From assembly GCA_040376705.1 (NCBI GenBank), contig JBEIQE010000005.1, positions 1 through 64,000 on the forward strand: DNA of 64,000 nucleotides, in the 5' to 3' direction. The notes beneath the pieces were generated by a model that saw only the letters and a program-made list of their open reading frames with translations, searched no databases and had not been told where the DNA came from. Of this stretch, positions 63,301 to 64,000 are shown piece after piece (position 1 is the first letter of the stretch; every line of letters starts with the position of its first letter). A program made the position numbers and the translations under genes. This stretch comes from JBEIQE01 sp040376705 (GTDB lineage: Bacteria > Pseudomonadota > Alphaproteobacteria > UBA2400).

Positions 63301-64000
63301 GTCAGGGTTGCGGTATTGGCAAAGTTACCGAAGGTGACGGTATCCGTACCATCGCCAAGGTTGATGCTGCCACCACTCACTGATGCACTGAAGATGATCG
63401 TATCGTTGGTTGCACCACCGATGAGGGTCTCAACACCGTTTACTGTAACGGTATTCATGTTATCCGACAGCGTGAGCGTATCCGCACCAGCGCCAAGGTT
63501 CACACTACCGGTAAGCGCGGTCAGAACCGTCAGCACATCAGCAGCCGTACCACCGAGGATGCTTTCGATGTTGGAGGTGCTCAGCGTATGACCGAAGTTG
63601 CCAAGATTAAGCGTATCGCTACCCGCACCAAGGTCGAGCGTGCCCGATGTAATCTGGTTACCCAGTGTAATGACATCCGTGCTGGTGCCACCGGTGAGGG
63701 TCTCGACGCCGGTAACCGTGGCGGTATTGGCGAAGTTGCCAAGGACCAAGGTATCGCTACCCGAGCCGAGGTTAATGGTTGCACCAACCGCTGCCGACGA
63801 CAGGGTCACTGTATCAGCCGAGGTGCCGCCAACGACGCTCTCGATATTCTGAACTGTTACCGTGTTGTCGAATGCGCCAAGGGTAAGCGTATCGTTGCCT
63901 GCACCAAGGTTGATGGTGCCGTCAGTTACAGCGCTGCCCAGTGTAATTGTATCGGCCAGCGAGTTACCAACGATGCTCTCGATATTGGTGAGCGTTACGG
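60390..64000 (-). CDS. Second giant beta-strand-repeat protein with RTX-type C-terminus (5' end outside window)
   Basis: The C-terminal 1203 residues of a protein that continues past the right edge; no start lies in the window because the frame stays open to base 64000. It has about 24 of the same 46-residue repeats (VSNVETLTGGTSSDVVTLG / SGTINLGAGSDTLTLGNFAN). It ends with the RTX/type I secretion domain: GAGNDTVYS, GQGADSFTL, ITDFNAVNADKLFFSG, a DTNGDGTGD calcium loop and terminal SSDFIWT. Compared with the 2300-residue paralogue, the repeats are more alike and codons more GC-rich. Together with the operon downstream, it is a likely glycosylation target and surface or secreted structure. 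Confidence 0.88.
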   Translation of the reverse strand, partial: VTLTNIESIVGNSLADTITLGSAVTDGTINLGAGNDTLTLGAFDNTVTVQNIESVVGGTSADTVTLSSAAVGATINLGSGSDTLVLGNFANTATVTGVETLTGGTSTDVITLGNQITSGTLDLGAGSDTLNLGNFGHTLSTSNIESILGGTAADVLTVLTALTGSVNLGAGADTLTLSDNMNTVTVNGVETLIGGATNDTIIFSASVSGGSINLGDGTDTVTFGNFANTATLTNVENVNGGTLGDLITLGSQITTGTINLGSGLDALTLGNFANTLTVSNVETITGGTDEDVVTLGTAITSGTINLGAGADTLTLGNFANTFTVNNIETLVGGTSNDAITFANQITTGTMDLGAGTDRLTLGNFLNTLSTANIESITGGNSADIVTLTTQISGGNVNLGSGNDTLVLGDFANTLTITSVETLTGGISGDAVTLGAAVTSGTLNLGDGNDTLTLGAFNNTVTLVNIETINGGNSSDVVTLGNAVTAGTINLGSGSDTLNLGNFANTLTVQAVETVNGNSNADTVTFAVAAAGRVDLGASTDTLTLGNFANSVTVLNVETITGGTSTDVVTLATQANGITIDLLAGNDTLVLGNFANTLTLNNVETVTGGTSADVITLATQITNGVINLGNGIDTLVLGEFANTLTVSNVETLTGGDSNDVVTLGSAASGTVNLGDGNDSLTLGNFANTVTLTNIETITGSANADIVTLGSAVTAGTVNLAAGTDRLTLGNFENTLTISNVESVIGGTDDDVVTLGTAASGYNINLGAGDDTLTLGAFANTLTVSNVETLTGSNSADTVTLGSQITTGMLDLSGGSDTLILGNFANTLTVQNIETVTGSSAIDLLTIGTAMTGRVDLGGSADTLTLGNFANNVTVLNTESIIGGTSNDVVTIGASQSSGTVNLGDGSDTLTFAGVNTTLTVLNVETITGGISSETITMGTAITGGTLNLGAGTDRLTLGNFANTLTVSNIESVIGGASTDIVTLGTAMTTGSIDLGFGTDRLTLGNFNNALTISNVESIVGNNGNDLVTLGTDYNGSLDLSGGTDRVALSNGSNNITVSNIETVIGGSGGDTITIGTTAAVTVNAGAGNDTVYSGQGADSFTLGAGNDTLMYTNVNQSATGARDTITDFNAVNADKLFFSGLLTGTFTYAGTGSLTGGGNSSAIFNNTTKLLTVDTNGDGTGDLFINLTNVTTTNLDSSDFIWT
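60800..64000 (-). repeat. Tandem 138-bp coding repeat array of the second giant gene
   Basis: About 23 to 24 units of 138 bp within the window, more homogeneous in DNA sequence than the array at 37.5-44.0 kb. Long stretches recur between copies (for example around GGCGAAGTTGCC on the plus strand). This suggests recent expansion or gene conversion. Confidence 0.85.

Noticed and set aside
61801..63591. Long plus-strand open frame (596 codons) opposite the second giant repeat gene
   Set aside because: It is the antisense reading of the 46-residue repeat array. The regular codon pattern keeps all frames open, its product is low-complexity Val/Ser/Pro, and it has no ribosome site.

Overview
The window looks like a chromosome segment of an alphaproteobacterium with moderate GC content. 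The main evidence is the conserved housekeeping order phoH-ybeY-corC-lnt-XRE regulator-metK-(...)-trmB-(...)-rimP-nusA, all on the minus strand. An olsB-olsA type ornithine-lipid pair, nfuA, a TIGR02186/TauE-SafE pair, a DUF1289 protein and a DUF6165 protein support the same placement. I cannot place it more finely from sequence alone.

Region 1 (1-20.2 kb) is core genome. It holds transcription and translation factors (nusA, rimP, trmB, rimI, tsaB, ybeY), SAM synthesis (metK), envelope lipid and lipoprotein enzymes (lnt, olsB, olsA-like, murJ), Fe-S delivery (nfuA), a stress protein, a TauE/SafE exporter and an MscS channel. Interspersed are poorly known genes: a membrane HEMGH metalloprotease, an orphan prepilin-like protein and two small hypotheticals.

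Region 2 (20.4-35.5 kb) holds a divergent exonuclease I-like protein with a histone-H1-like basic tail, mutS, two tandem GT87-type membrane glycosyltransferases, a lytic transglycosylase, a HerA-type ATPase, cydDC and a tRNA-Thr(CGT).

Region 3 (35.5-44.4 kb) is accessory DNA that begins next to the tRNA. It carries an ArsR-like regulator with palindromes at its start, a 3'-truncated FabH-like ketosynthase fused to the antisense remnant of an RTX protein, and a 2300-residue secreted protein made of about fifty 46-residue beta-strand repeats with an RTX/type I secretion C-terminus.

Region 4 (44.4-64.0 kb) is a surface glycoconjugate region. It has a plus-strand operon (MscS, AlgX/AlgJ-like SGNH enzyme, small exported protein, GT2, O-antigen-ligase-like protein), a PssD/PssE (Alg14/Alg13-like) pair, an NhaD-type antiporter and an FkbM-like methyltransferase. 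A minus-strand operon follows: fkbM, TPR-glycosyltransferase, DUF6165, and a 1636-residue protein carrying three tandem TPR+glycosyltransferase modules. Directly upstream of that operon, on the same strand, is the 3' part of a second giant 46-residue-repeat protein, which runs off the window. My main hypothesis is that the TPR-glycosyltransferase operon glycosylates these giant repeat proteins, forming a surface-layer or adhesin system.
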